Source: Alloprevotella tannerae ATCC 51259
GTDB taxonomy: Bacteria; Bacteroidota; Bacteroidia; Bacteroidales; Bacteroidaceae
Direction of reading: 5' to 3'
NCBI RefSeq assembly: GCF_000159995.1
Contig: NZ_GG700642.1
Coordinates: 383,041 to 438,031, forward strand
DNA length: 54,991 bases
A program made the position numbers and the translations under genes. This document shows positions 35,898-45,538 of the stretch, in pieces. The stretch's first letter is position 1; each line of letters starts with the position of its first letter. The notes under the pieces were generated by a model, which searched no databases, had not been told where the DNA came from, and was given only the letters and a program-made list of their open reading frames with translations.

Positions 35898-37961
35898 ATG
35901 AAATCCTTACCCGTAAGGAGCAAAGAAGTTGTGACGTTCCACAGCTTTGCACGCAAGGGATATGCCTTGTTTGCTGCGTTGCAAAAAGAAGTGCGCATCG
36001 GCGTACTTTCAGTTGCTACGCTGACAACGGCCACTCCCTGCCTGGCTCACGCGCTTTCCCACCCTGCAACCTTTGATGCAGCCGTGTGCGATAGCTTGAT
36101 AGCCGGCGATGCATCGCTCAAAGAAGCGCTCGTATCAGCTTCACGCGCTCCGATGGCTGCTCAAGTGGCAGCCCGCCAAGTGATCTCGCTGACGAAGGAA
36201 GACCTTCAGTCGGCCGGTGTGACAACTGTCAACGATGTTTTAAAATTGGCCGTCGGCATCGATGTGCGCCAACGCGGAGGCTTTGGCTTACAGACCGACA
36301 TAAGCATCGACGGAGGCACCTTTGATCAAATTACCTTACTCGTTAATGGGATCTCCATTAACAATCCTCAGACCGGCCACAACGCGGCCGACTTCCCACT
36401 TAATCTTGCCGATATTGAGCGCATCGAAATACTCGAGGGCGCCGCTTCGCGCTTGTTTGGATCGCAGGCCTTTTCAGGCGCTATCAATATCATCACGCGC
36501 ACAGGCGGCGACAAACTGCGACTCGCGCTGAGCAGCGGCTCGTATGCTTATTTGGCCGCCGAAGGGAGGAGTGCGCTGCAAGGCGAAAAGTGGGCGACAA
36601 GCTTAAGCGGCAGCTTCCAACGTTCAGACGGAGCCGTGAGAAACGGAGACTTCAAAGGCGGAAAATTCTTTTGGCAAGGCCGATACGAGGATGCTGCCGT
36701 CCGCGCAGACGTACAAGCCGGCACGACGTTCAACGATTTTGGCGCCAACACTTTCTATTCCGGCGCTTTTCCCAATCAGTGGGAGGCCACGCGCCGCCAT
36801 TTCGTCTCGGCAACGATGAGTACGAAAGGGCAGCTGCACCTTGCGCCAAGCGTATCTTGGCTACGCAATTACGATCACTTTCAATTGATCCGCCATACAC
36901 ACAAATACGAAAACTTCAACCGCAGCGACGTTTATACGGTCGGCATCAACGCCTGGACACAATGGCGTTTGGGGCGCACGGCCTTTGGCGCTGAACTTCG
37001 CCACGAAGAACTCTTCAGCACGAATCTGGGGCGGCCGATGGACAGTCTGCGCTTCTTTTCCGTACCCGGCTATGACAATATATATTATACGAAACACGAC
37101 AACCGAACGAACATATCTTTCTTCGCCGAACACAGTCTGGTCTTCAAACATTGGACTCTCTCTGCCGGCTTACTCGCACAGCGGAACAGCGGAATAGGCC
37201 GACGATTCAAACTTTATCCGGGCTTGGATCTCAGTTACCGACCCGCTGAAGGCTGGCAACTGTTTGCCTCTTGGAACAAATCGCTCCGCCTGCCGACGTT
37301 CACCGATTTGTACTACAAAAGTCCGACGCAGGAAGGCAATTTAGGACTACAAGCTGAAGAAATCAATGCTTATCGGCTGGGAGGAAGTTACACGGCGGCC
37401 GCCTTTCAAGTCGATTTGCGCGCCTTTTATAACCGCGGCTCGAATATGATCGATTGGGTTATGTTTTCAGCCACGGATAAGTTTCACGCCACCAACTTCC
37501 GCTTGGACAACTTCGGTTTCAATTGTCGCTTGCTCTTCAATGCCGCAGAACTATTCGGTCCTCGACAGCCCTTGCAGCAATTCTCCATCGCTTATGCCCA
37601 TATTCACCAAAACAGGAAAGATGATCAAGCCTATTTTAAGTCGAATTATGCGATGGAATATTTGCGACATCAATTCATCGTACAGCTCCGGCATCGCATC
37701 TTCGGCCCGCTTTCCGCCGATTGGAACTTCCGCTTGACGAACAGACTCGGACAATACTTAGTCTACCGACAAGCCAAGAGTACAGGCATCTTGCAGCCCT
37801 ACGGCACGCAAGGCGTCTTAGACTGCAAAATCAGCTGGAAAGGCAAACGTTACGACGTCTTTGCCGATCTCTCCAACCTGACTGCCACACATTATTACGA
37901 TGTAGGCAACGTCGAGCAGCCGGGTTTCTTGTTCCGTATCGGCGCAGTGTGGCGTTTATAA
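35898..37961 (+). CDS. TonB-dependent outer-membrane receptor, BtuB-like
   Basis: A 687-residue receptor. After an unusual, long N-terminus with a hydrophobic stretch (VATLTTATPCLAHA) comes the plug domain (residues about 90-205: VISLTKEDLQSAGVTTVNDV, LEGAASRLFGSQAFSGAINI) and then a 22-strand-type barrel ending in FLFRIGAVWRL. It lacks the carboxypeptidase-like domain of SusC types and is closest in layout to BtuB or siderophore receptors. The substrate cannot be read from the sequence. Alternative starts inside the first 40 codons are possible. A strong terminator follows. Confidence 0.85.
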   Translation: MKSLPVRSKEVVTFHSFARKGYALFAALQKEVRIGVLSVATLTTATPCLAHALSHPATFDAAVCDSLIAGDASLKEALVSASRAPMAAQVAARQVISLTKEDLQSAGVTTVNDVLKLAVGIDVRQRGGFGLQTDISIDGGTFDQITLLVNGISINNPQTGHNAADFPLNLADIERIEILEGAASRLFGSQAFSGAINIITRTGGDKLRLALSSGSYAYLAAEGRSALQGEKWATSLSGSFQRSDGAVRNGDFKGGKFFWQGRYEDAAVRADVQAGTTFNDFGANTFYSGAFPNQWEATRRHFVSATMSTKGQLHLAPSVSWLRNYDHFQLIRHTHKYENFNRSDVYTVGINAWTQWRLGRTAFGAELRHEELFSTNLGRPMDSLRFFSVPGYDNIYYTKHDNRTNISFFAEHSLVFKHWTLSAGLLAQRNSGIGRRFKLYPGLDLSYRPAEGWQLFASWNKSLRLPTFTDLYYKSPTQEGNLGLQAEEINAYRLGGSYTAAAFQVDLRAFYNRGSNMIDWVMFSATDKFHATNFRLDNFGFNCRLLFNAAELFGPRQPLQQFSIAYAHIHQNRKDDQAYFKSNYAMEYLRHQFIVQLRHRIFGPLSADWNFRLTNRLGQYLVYRQAKSTGILQPYGTQGVLDCKISWKGKRYDVFADLSNLTATHYYDVGNVEQPGFLFRIGAVWRL

Positions 37962-38010
37962 TCCATCACTAATCTACGACGATACAAGGACGCGCGCTTT
38001 CGGCGCAATC

Positions 38011-38044
38011 TTTTCCTCGGCAAAGCGAGCTTTGTCGAGGAAAA
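38011..38044 (+). terminator. Terminator of the TonB receptor gene
   Basis: TTTTCCTCGGCAAAG and CTTTGTCGAGGAAAA make a 15-bp stem with one G-T pair around a four-base loop. Confidence 0.85.
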
Positions 38045-38354
38045 TTGCTTTCATACAGCCGCATCACTTAGGCCTCTTTAATGATAAAGGCAATAAGCAT
38101 CATCCACTCACAGGATATCCTGAAAGTGGAGCAAGCCGAAACTTCCAGAAGTTCAACAGACCGATGTCATTCTACACAACCATTAAGAAGCTTCCTAATT
38201 GAGATAAACGCCTTGCCATAACGAGCTGATGCGCCAAAGCGCAAAGGCTCTTCGCCCTCAGTCGGGCAGGTTTCCTTTTAGTAAAAGTAGCATAGCCAAA
38301 AGCCTTGCCGCCAAAAAAACGACCGATTTGGGCTTAAAGCATACCACCTCAGCT

Positions 38355-38535
38355 CGTAAATACCCCTATTGCGCTAAAACACGCAGCGCACCCACCCGCA
38401 AATAACCCCATTGGGCTTAGTCTTTTGATAGGGCAATGTTGACGCACAGCGTCAATGCTGCCACAACAACGCAACAAAATAACAACCCCTTAGGGTTGGT
38501 CTTTCAAAACAAACCAATGAACATACACAAGAAAC
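38355..38535. repeat. Palindromic intergenic repeat, copy C
   Basis: The core (about 38399-38515) has CATTGGGCTTAGTCTTTTG, a hairpin GTTGACGC-ACA-GCGTCAAT, and CCCCTTAGGGTTGGTCTTTC, the same plan as copies A and B. Flanking bases on both sides also match copy D, 255 bases further on. Confidence 0.8.
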
Positions 38536-38604
38536 ATAACAGACCAATCTAAACACGCCTCATACCCACCGACAAACAACCCCTTATACCAAAACACCCC
38601 ACCT

Positions 38605-38790
38605 CCATTCACATACAACCTCATCGCGCCAAAACACACCGCACATCAGCCCACAAATAACCCCATCGAGGTTAGTCTTTTGGCAGGGCAGTGTTGACGC
38701 TGTGCGTCAACGCTGCCACAACAATGCAACTAAATGACAACCCCTTAGGGTTGGTCTTTCAAAACAAGCCAATGAACACGCGTAAGAAAC
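38605..38790. repeat. Palindromic intergenic repeat, copy D
   Basis: The stem GCAGTGTTGACGC / GCGTCAACGCTGC around TGT is almost perfect. The flanks read AACCCCATCGAGGTTAGTC and CCCCTTAGGGTTGGTCTTTC. It is a direct repeat of copy C with a 255-base period. Confidence 0.85.
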
Positions 38791-38981
38791 TTGAAAACTA
38801 AACTTAAGCCATTCATCGCGCACCATACGCTAAACAAAACTTGTTTGTACACATTAAAAGCGCTTCTTTTGTCTTTACATTTCAGTTCGCACCTTAACAA
38901 CCAATCATTTCTTAGGCTATCAAAATACTGTAGTGTACTGAATAAGTTGACACTTTCTCAATCACAAAGGAGTAAAAATTT

Positions 38982-39350
38982 ATGTCTCATTACAATGAAT
39001 CAGAGAAAATACTGTTATTACATCAGTATGTAACAAGTGGTTTAACCTTGCATGAGTTCTCTTCTCGTCACGGTATCCCTTTAAGTACATTCCATCGTAT
39101 TTATACCGAATATGGCTCACCCGACGTCTCGTCAGTAGCATATCTTATGAAAAAAGAAGATATCCCCGATACACTCGAAGCACTCCAAGCGCAGCTATTA
39201 CGCGAGCGCAAGGCTCATGAAAAAGAGATCAAACGTCTTGAAAAAGAATTGGCCGTTGAAAAACTTTATGGTTTGGCCAACAAGACGATGATCGACCTTG
39301 CCGAGAAGAAATACAACATCCGTATACGAAAAAACTCCGCTGCCAAGTAA
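38982..39350 (+). CDS. IS3-family transposase OrfA
   Basis: A 122-residue DNA-binding subunit with an N-terminal helix-turn-helix (LTLHEFSSRHGIPLSTFHRI) and a leucine-zipper-like C-terminal coil (LQAQLLRERKAHEKEIKRLE). The end of the frame contains A AAA AAC at 39329-39335, in phase with the zero frame: the classic -1 slippery heptamer of IS3 elements. OrfA alone usually represses or regulates; the frameshift product is the transposase. Confidence 0.88.
   Translation: MSHYNESEKILLLHQYVTSGLTLHEFSSRHGIPLSTFHRIYTEYGSPDVSSVAYLMKKEDIPDTLEALQAQLLRERKAHEKEIKRLEKELAVEKLYGLANKTMIDLAEKKYNIRIRKNSAAK
39329..39335 (+). promoter_or_regulatory. Programmed -1 frameshift heptamer (A AAA AAC)
   Basis: The codons read CGA AAA AAC, so the heptamer A-AAA-AAC is in the right phase. 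A -1 shift would continue at 39335 into the orfB frame without a stop. OrfB has no ATG near its beginning (the first possible start is TTG at 39359), which supports production as an OrfAB fusion. Confidence 0.75.
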
Positions 39351-40234
39351 TCAAGACCTTGTCGCAGGGAAAAGAAAGACAGAAACTAGTAAGTCATCCT
39401 GTCAGTTTACTCTGCGGTTATCTTGGCATAAGCAGACAAGGATATTACCGCCATGTGGATCGTTCTTTGGAGTTGGGAGTCCTGCGCAGCAGCATCGTAT
39501 TCTATGCGCAGGAGCTCCGCACCTCTTTACCCAAGGCGGGCATACGCATCCTTTACGAGCTATGCCGTCGCAAATATGCAGATAAGTTTACCATCGGGCG
39601 CGACCAATGCTATGAGCTCTTCCGCTCCAATGGTCTGTGCCTTCGCCGTCGCAAACGCCCAAGGACGACCAATTCCAATCACCACTACCACATCTATGAA
39701 GACCTTCTCAACACAAGGCCCAAGCTACATCCGGCCCGCTTCGGCGAGCTGTGCGTTACGGATATCACCTACGTGGCAACCTCTTCAGGTTGGGCCTATC
39801 TCTCCTTAGTAACCGATGCCGCTTCACGTCTGATCGTGGGTTGGTGCCTGCATCCGACCCTTGAGAGACAAGGTCCGATGAAAGCCCTCTCTATGGCCAT
39901 CGATTTCTACAGAAAGTATAATGTCGAATTCTCGCAACTCATACACCACTCCGACCGCGGCGTGCAATACTGCTGCAATGAGTACGTCGACAAACTCAAA
40001 TCTCTTGGAATACAAATAAGTATGACGCAAAGCGGAGACCCATTGCACAACGCCCTGGCCGAGAGGATGAACAATACGCTCAAGAACGGATGGCTCTTCA
40101 GTACAGAAGACAAAAGTCTGCAGCAGGTCAGGCGCCTTACAAAGAAAGCCATCGACCTGTACAACACGTTCAGACCGCATCAGAGTCTGCAGATGAGAAC
40201 GCCAATGGAAGAAGTCGGAAGGTTGACGGCATAA
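39335..40234 (+). CDS. IS3-family transposase OrfB (rve integrase domain)
   Basis: About 300 residues when read from the frameshift site. It has an HTH_21-type segment (YYRHVDRSLELG to GIRILYELCRRKYAD) and the retroviral-integrase fold with the catalytic triad visible: D in VTDITYVATS, D in HHSDRGVQYCCNEY, and E in NALAERMNNTLKNGW. It ends with the usual FRPHQSLQMRTPMEE. Expected to be made as an OrfA-OrfB fusion. Complete. Confidence 0.9.
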   Translation, partial: LRCQVIKTLSQGKERQKLVSHPVSLLCGYLGISRQGYYRHVDRSLELGVLRSSIVFYAQELRTSLPKAGIRILYELCRRKYADKFTIGRDQCYELFRSNGLCLRRRKRPRTTNSNHHYHIYEDLLNTRPKLHPARFGELCVTDITYVATSSGWAYLSLVTDAASRLIVGWCLHPTLERQGPMKALSMAIDFYRKYNVEFSQLIHHSDRGVQYCCNEYVDKLKSLGIQISMTQSGDPLHNALAERMNNTLKNGWLFSTEDKSLQQVRRLTKKAIDLYNTFRPHQSLQMRTPMEEVGRLTA

Positions 40235-40590
40235 CTTCCTCGGCACACATTATTAAGTCAAACAATAAAAGAAGGAGGCAGAAACAACCGCAACAAGAAA
40301 ATAAAAGAGTAATTTTGCAATTAGAAGACAACTGTCAACTAACTATGTAGTTAAGAAAAGAACACGACAAGCCTTGCTGAACTTAGCAAATAAACTTGTC
40401 AAAGAAGAATGAAATTAAGAAACAAAGTTGTCAACTAATTCTAGGACATTACAGTAGCCGGCACATAAAGGCTATAAACTAGATTTATCTAAAAGACTTA
40501 GAAATAGTTTGTTAAGGGTAACATACATTTCGTCAAAGCTACTTTCTCACTCTTGAGCGCTCCTTTCTTACTTTGATTTGATAGCGTACT

Positions 40591-42603
40591 TTACCAATTG
40601 TAGGTAAGTTCAAAAGCCAAATCTATCTTGTTATGCCCTCGGATTTGTTGGCTAGCTGTGCCTATGGTATTTTGGTTAAAATAGTGCATCCATCCCAACC
40701 GGCTCGAAAGTATCAAGCGAGTGCCCCATTTATACGATGAGGTACCTACAAGACAAAAGCCATGATGGCGAAAAGCGGGAAATTCTGAGGCGTAGTACAA
40801 GTGAGGCACATAATCATAAAGTGCCGTTGCTGCATCTTCAGAAAAGAATAAGCTGACAAACGAAGAAAAAGACCACTTATTCTCAGTTTTATAGGAAAGC
40901 CGAGAAGATAGCATCCAGCCAAATGAATTGCCTTTTGTTTGTTGACTATACCCTACGCCGCTCAAAGCACTCGAAAGTGTTATTTTTTCCGACGAATAGG
41001 CGGCTTGCAAGCGTAGTCGTTGCGTTGTTTTGTATTCTAATAGATCCTCAAAGCCCTTAATTGAAGCCTCTTTGGCTTTTAATCTATAGATTAGATGCAG
41101 TGAACTATTATTGGTCAAAATATAGCGCAATTTCAAATAACCTTCCCAAGTATTTGAAGATTTTGAAACGCCCAATCTGGGTAAGGAAAAGTGAGAATAA
41201 TCGACGTACAAATGTAAAGAACAATTGTAAAAGCTACTTAGTGTGGCACCGAATAGAACGCCCTGCTCATTTGCTACGCGCCCACCAGTCTGAATTGTTT
41301 TTGCAAAAGGAGCCGCAAAACATTTTGATAAGTAGCGATGTTGAAAATAAAGCGAGAGATCATCATTAAGCGAATATTGCAGCCGATTACTTGTTGCTAT
41401 CCGCCATTTTCCGTCCAAAGCACATTCGCCCTGAAGTGTTAAGCGCTTCGTTGCCCGGTAATAATCTAAAGATAGTCCAGACGCAGTTCTTCCGCGAAAA
41501 AAATATTGATTGCTTGTCCTTATCGGCGGGTAAACAACGTGATCAAATATACTATAATAGGTATTAATGCCCAAGTTAAAATCAGACTTATAATAGCTGA
41601 TATGTCCTCCGAAAAGATAGTTAGTAGCGGCGGATTTATTATTTAGTTCAGAAATCGTCCGGTGATAACCTCCCATAGGCATAGATACGATAGTATCTTT
41701 CATGATATGTGCATCTAGCTTTCTATAAGAAAGAAAAACAGCACTAACCCACGATCCATAGCGATAAGAAGTAATTGCCCCACGAAAATGGTTAAATGTA
41801 GCGCCGGAAGCATGTGCGGCAAAGCGAAAGGCTGAACGATCTCGATAATTTAAGAGTTGTGACTTATCTTTAAAGAACAAATTTCCCAAGAGAAGACCCT
41901 GCCCCATCTTCAATTTATAATCTCCAACAACAAACCTAAAACGATCCTCTTTCATTCGATAATCAAAATAAAGAGATATGTCATCGAAGGGGTTGTTACC
42001 ATAATAACCAAAAGGTTCGCCTGAATCTTTGCGTAGAGTTATACCATATTTTATATTATCTCTCCATTTATAGCGATAACTAATCACAGATTTGAGTTTA
42101 TTGCCTAAATAGATCTTATTCGGATGTTTTTCCAGTTCTTCATCTGAATAAGTTCGAAAGCCTGCCCTACGATAAAGCGGAACGCCAAAATGGGTTATCA
42201 ATTTATGCTTTCCTGAAAATAGGCGTTTAATAAGTATCACAGGCGCGTAGTCTACCTCCCCAACAAAGGTAAATAGCTGCATATATAGTCGATCATCATA
42301 GGTTAGATTCTTGATGAACATCAATTCACCAAAGAATCTAAAATGCTTTTTCTGCGTGCGATACGCAATGATAGAGTCTGCCTTTGATTCAGAAAGAAAG
42401 GGCAATTGTTGCAACTCTTCCGATGAAACCATGTTTAAATTCATCGGATGATTGTGCAAGTCTTCTAATTCTTGTAAAAGGTCCGGCTCTAAATTCTCTG
42501 TCGTAAAATAATTCTGCAGAAAATCTTCCCAAGCAATAGATGTCTGGGCGAAAACCGGTAATATACAAACCCAAGTAAACAATAATACAACAAAGGTTTT
42601 CAT
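40591..42603 (-). CDS. Exported helix-hairpin-helix protein with predicted outer-membrane barrel
   Basis: A 670-residue protein with a signal peptide (MKTFVVLLFTWVCILPVFAQ). Residues about 50-110 hold ComEA-like helix-hairpin-helix repeats (NLNMVSSEELQQLPFLSESK). The long remainder is rich in aromatic residues and alternating polar and hydrophobic residues, ending in LAFELTYNW, as in beta-barrels. This architecture is a recurrent Bacteroidetes family of unknown function. DNA binding or uptake at the outer membrane is a natural guess from the HHH part but is not shown. It is 70 bases downstream of obg on the same strand. Confidence 0.75.
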   Translation of the reverse strand: MKTFVVLLFTWVCILPVFAQTSIAWEDFLQNYFTTENLEPDLLQELEDLHNHPMNLNMVSSEELQQLPFLSESKADSIIAYRTQKKHFRFFGELMFIKNLTYDDRLYMQLFTFVGEVDYAPVILIKRLFSGKHKLITHFGVPLYRRAGFRTYSDEELEKHPNKIYLGNKLKSVISYRYKWRDNIKYGITLRKDSGEPFGYYGNNPFDDISLYFDYRMKEDRFRFVVGDYKLKMGQGLLLGNLFFKDKSQLLNYRDRSAFRFAAHASGATFNHFRGAITSYRYGSWVSAVFLSYRKLDAHIMKDTIVSMPMGGYHRTISELNNKSAATNYLFGGHISYYKSDFNLGINTYYSIFDHVVYPPIRTSNQYFFRGRTASGLSLDYYRATKRLTLQGECALDGKWRIATSNRLQYSLNDDLSLYFQHRYLSKCFAAPFAKTIQTGGRVANEQGVLFGATLSSFYNCSLHLYVDYSHFSLPRLGVSKSSNTWEGYLKLRYILTNNSSLHLIYRLKAKEASIKGFEDLLEYKTTQRLRLQAAYSSEKITLSSALSGVGYSQQTKGNSFGWMLSSRLSYKTENKWSFSSFVSLFFSEDAATALYDYVPHLYYASEFPAFRHHGFCLVGTSSYKWGTRLILSSRLGWMHYFNQNTIGTASQQIRGHNKIDLAFELTYNW

Positions 42604-42673
42604 GGTGAAAAATAAAAGTGAGAAGCAGCTCCTCTTGCTGCTCTCACCTAATATTCAACATACATCTTCTATA

Positions 42674-43828
42674 TTATACATCTTCTAAATCTTCCAAATC
42701 ATAGACATCGCCTTCAGCGCCGTCTTCATCTTCAAAATCAGGCTCCCAATCAATAAAATCTGCATTGATTACACTGACTTCACGATCTCTATGAACTAAA
42801 GTACCGCCTTCTGCCACAGCTTCCAGCTTGTTGGATTCGCTATTGAGTTCTTTCCATAAAGTGTCTTTCAACTCCTGCAAACCAATCTGAGCCACTGATG
42901 AAATAAAGATAACCGGTAAGTCGGTTGGCAATTCCTCTTTCAGCATTTCAATTAGCTCATCATCCAAAAGATCACTTTTTGTGACTGCTAAGACGCGATG
43001 TTTATCAAGCATTGCGGGATTAAACTTCTGCAATTCTCCCAAAAGGATCTCATATTCTCGCTTTATATTGTCTGTGTCACCGGGAACCATAAAGAGCAAG
43101 AGAGAATTTCGCTCAATATGGCGCAAAAATCTTAAACCTAATCCTTTACCACCACTGGCTCCCTCGATAATGCCAGGAATATCTGCCATCACAAACGATT
43201 TAGCGTCGCGATATGCTACGATCCCTAGACTTGGCTCAAGTGTGGTAAAAGGATAGTTGGCAATTTTAGGTCGCGCAGACGACAAGGTAGAAAGTAGCGT
43301 TGATTTTCCGGCATTTGGGAAGCCCACTAAGCCTACGTCTGCAAGCAATTTCAGCTCTAAAATAACCATCATCTCCTGCATTGGCTCTCCAGGTTGTGCA
43401 TAGCGTGGCGTTTGATTTGTGGCAGAACGAAAATGCCAGTTTCCTTTTCCACCGCGCCCACCTTTTAGTAGCATTACAACCTGCCCATCCTCGGTGACGT
43501 CACAGATATATTTGCCCGTCTCAGCATCATAAGCCACAGTGCCGCAAGGCACATCTATATATTTATCAGCGCCATCCGAACCATGCGAGAGAGATTTCCC
43601 ACCATTACCTCCATGTTCTGCAAAAACGTGACGATCATAGCGCAAATGCAGAAGCGTCCAATAGTTATGGTTTCCACGCAAATAGATATTGCCGCCTCTG
43701 CCGCCATCTCCACCGTCAGGACCTCCATTAGGCATATACTTAGCACGATGCAGGTGAATAGATCCTCGCCCTCCCTTACCGGAACGACAATAAATCTTCA
43801 CATAGTCGACAAAGTTTGTTTCCGCCAT
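42674..43828 (-). CDS. obg: GTPase Obg/CgtA
   Basis: A 384-residue GTPase involved in 50S ribosome assembly and the stress response. The N-terminal Obg fold has many glycine-rich turns ([19 protein letters not shown]). The G domain has G1 GFPNAGKST (near 168), G3 [10 protein letters not shown] and G4 TKSD. The C-terminus is an acidic tail ([18 protein letters not shown]) rather than the OCT domain of Firmicutes. Last but one of the cluster hpt-adk-obg-HHH. Confidence 0.95.
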   Translation of the reverse strand: MAETNFVDYVKIYCRSGKGGRGSIHLHRAKYMPNGGPDGGDGGRGGNIYLRGNHNYWTLLHLRYDRHVFAEHGGNGGKSLSHGSDGADKYIDVPCGTVAYDAETGKYICDVTEDGQVVMLLKGGRGGKGNWHFRSATNQTPRYAQPGEPMQEMMVILELKLLADVGLVGFPNAGKSTLLSTLSSARPKIANYPFTTLEPSLGIVAYRDAKSFVMADIPGIIEGASGGKGLGLRFLRHIERNSLLLFMVPGDTDNIKREYEILLGELQKFNPAMLDKHRVLAVTKSDLLDDELIEMLKEELPTDLPVIFISSVAQIGLQELKDTLWKELNSESNKLEAVAEGGTLVHRDREVSVINADFIDWEPDFEDEDGAEGDVYDLEDLEDV

Positions 43829-43896
43829 AAGCTATAAAGTTGTCGTGTTATCGCTGTTTACCTTTAATTATAATATAATTTGGTTTAAGATCAGTA

Positions 43897-44466
43897 TTAT
43901 AAATTGTCAATCACTTCACTCAACGCGTCAGTGATTTCTTCTAAAGCGCCATGACCTTTAACGGCACGATGCTTACCATCAGTTTTATACCACTCAATAA
44001 GCGGAGCTGTCTGGTTCTTATATACATCTAAACGCTTCCGAATCGTTTCTTCGTTATCGTCTGCACGTCCGGACGTCTTGCCACGATTGATTAAACGCTC
44101 CATGAGCATTTCATCCGGCACACTCAACTCTATCATAACATCAACCTCGCCCTTACGCTCCTTTAACATGCGTTTTAGAGCTTCGGCTTGAGGTATCGTG
44201 CGCGGGAAACCATCGAAGATAACACCATCACAAGGACAGAGCGAATCATAGACATTGGCAAGAATATCTATCATCAATTCATCAGGAATAAGTTGGCCTT
44301 TATCAATATAGCTCTTCGCAGTCTGTCCCAGCGATGTCCCGTTTTTAATTTCTGCACGTAAGACGTCGCCTGTAGAGATATGTTTGAAGCCATACTTCTT
44401 TACTAGTAAGTCGCTTTGTGTTCCTTTTCCTGAACCCGGCGCACCAAAGATTACAATATTTTTCAT
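43897..44466 (-). CDS. adk: Adenylate kinase
   Basis: A 189-residue enzyme that interconverts ATP plus AMP and two ADP. It has the P-loop GAPGSGKGTQ (residues 8-17), the AMP-binding HISTGDVLRAEI, and FDGFPRTIPQAE. The LID is the short form (GRADDNEETI) without the zinc-binding cysteines. It lies between hpt and obg; the 12-base gap to hpt suggests one transcript. Confidence 0.95.
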   Translation of the reverse strand: MKNIVIFGAPGSGKGTQSDLLVKKYGFKHISTGDVLRAEIKNGTSLGQTAKSYIDKGQLIPDELMIDILANVYDSLCPCDGVIFDGFPRTIPQAEALKRMLKERKGEVDVMIELSVPDEMLMERLINRGKTSGRADDNEETIRKRLDVYKNQTAPLIEWYKTDGKHRAVKGHGALEEITDALSEVIDNL

Positions 44467-44477
44467 AAGGATAGGTT

Positions 44478-45014
44478 TTATTCTGTTACAGTATAAATGT
44501 TCGGTAAGTTACGTCCTTCACCATCATAATCCAATCCATAGCCAAGAATAAAATCATTGGGGATTTTAAAACAACAATGGTGAATATTCAGCGCCACTTT
44601 CAATTTTTCAGGCTTAACTAACAATGCCGCGATGATTACCTTTGCAGGCTTGTAAGTTTCAAGCGACGCCAGCAACTTTTGCATTGTCAGACCGCTGTCA
44701 ATAATATCTTCCACGATGACAACAGTACGCCCTTCAAGAGATGTATCCAACCCTAAGATTTGCGTGACTTTACCCGTAGATGCGACGCCACTATAAGAAG
44801 CCAAACGCACAAAAGTAATTTCACAAGGAATAGTGATACCACGCAGCAAGTCTGCGGCAAAGATAAACGCGCCATTTAAGACGGAAAGGAACAAGGGCTT
44901 TTCGCCTTTCAACTCCTCGCTAATCTTAGCGGCCACTTCTGCTACGCGCGCTTTGATCTCTTCTTTGGGTATAGATACCACAAATTTCTTGTCTCTTACT
45001 TGAATTGTCTCCAT
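44478..45014 (-). CDS. hpt: Hypoxanthine phosphoribosyltransferase
   Basis: A 178-residue purine-salvage enzyme that makes IMP (and GMP) from the base and PRPP. The PRPP-binding motif is VVIVEDIIDSGLT (about residues 93-105), with the flexible loop before it (RLASYSGVASTGKV) and the base-binding PNDFILGYGLDYD near the end. It is first in the hpt-adk-obg cluster. A minus-strand TACTTTTG box at 45045-45052 is a likely -7 element. Confidence 0.95.
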   Translation of the reverse strand: METIQVRDKKFVVSIPKEEIKARVAEVAAKISEELKGEKPLFLSVLNGAFIFAADLLRGITIPCEITFVRLASYSGVASTGKVTQILGLDTSLEGRTVVIVEDIIDSGLTMQKLLASLETYKPAKVIIAALLVKPEKLKVALNIHHCCFKIPNDFILGYGLDYDGEGRNLPNIYTVTE

Positions 45015-45044
45015 CGTAAGTTTAAACTTTTGATTTTTGAGCTA

Positions 45045-45052
45045 CAAAAGTA
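45045..45052 (-). promoter_or_regulatory. Likely -7 box of the hpt-adk-obg cluster
   Basis: The minus strand reads TACTTTTG, a match to TAnnTTTG, about 30 bases before the hpt start. The -33 element is not clear. Confidence 0.45.
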
Positions 45053-45482
45053 CGAAAGTTTTATCATTTTTTCCGCCCATATCCGCAATTTCTCACTTAC
45101 GACTCTATTTCTTGTTTGCTTTCCTCTGATATAAGGAGACACTTCTATCTGTATACTAGACTGTAAGAGCCAAATCATCAGCAACAAAAACTTAGTATTA
45201 CAACCATCTGATATTGTTTTTTTACTTCAAGTCTCACGTCGCGACTATCCTTTCTTGAAAAAAACTTTTACCATCGTGGTAGAACAAACCTACCCCCGTG
45301 ATAGGACAGTTGTACGTTCACAATGGTATTTCCTACTTTTTAGTCTTAATCGTTCCTATGATAGTCCTTGCCGCAGCTAATTACGTCTTGTTATAACCGG
45401 AAATAAGAAGAGATAGACAGTCGGTAATACTTTAACGTACAGTACAGGCAATAAGATTTCAAAGAAAAAAGATTGCTTCTAT
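45053..45482. other. Divergent spacer between hpt and the repeat protein
   Basis: No gene. Contains the 22-bp-period array at about 45269-45334 and AT-rich sequence without recognisable structure. Confidence 0.45.
45269..45334. repeat. Degenerate 22-bp-period repeats (second locus)
   Basis: Three units starting TAC at 45269, 45291 and 45313 keep a 22-base period. The first two share CGTGRTAGRACA. The core ATAGGACAGTT resembles TATAGGACAATT in the array at 16513-16622, so both may belong to one family. Further diverged units may continue to about 45378. Confidence 0.5.
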
Positions 45483-45513
45483 TTTGCTTATCATAGAGTT
45501 TAGTTTACTTTTG
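45483..45513 (+). promoter_or_regulatory. Consensus promoter of the YNNGQPQ-repeat gene
   Basis: TTTG at 45483-45486, a 19-base spacer and TACTTTTG at 45506-45513, 26 bases before the ATG. Confidence 0.7.
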
Positions 45514-45538
45514 CATATAAATTACAAATGCATTACAA

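Larger units (their letters stand above)
38045..38938. other. Gene-free stretch with two large palindromic repeats
   Basis: No supported gene. Two tandem copies of a ~180-base unit occupy most of the right half, and the IS3 element begins at its end. An 80-codon frame at 38791 runs into the element and is probably not real. Confidence 0.5.
38939..40453 (+). mobile_element. IS3-family insertion sequence
   Basis: The element spans about 1515 bases. The ends are imperfect inverted repeats: TGTAGTGTACTGAATAAGTT at the left and, read on the minus strand, TGTAATGTCCTAGAATTAGT at the right, each continuing into GTTGACA or AGTTGACA with a one-base offset. It carries orfA and orfB joined by a frameshift signal. 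Both frames are open and the DDE residues are present, so it may be active. No target duplication is evident at the presumed ends, so the boundaries could be off by a few bases. Confidence 0.85.
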
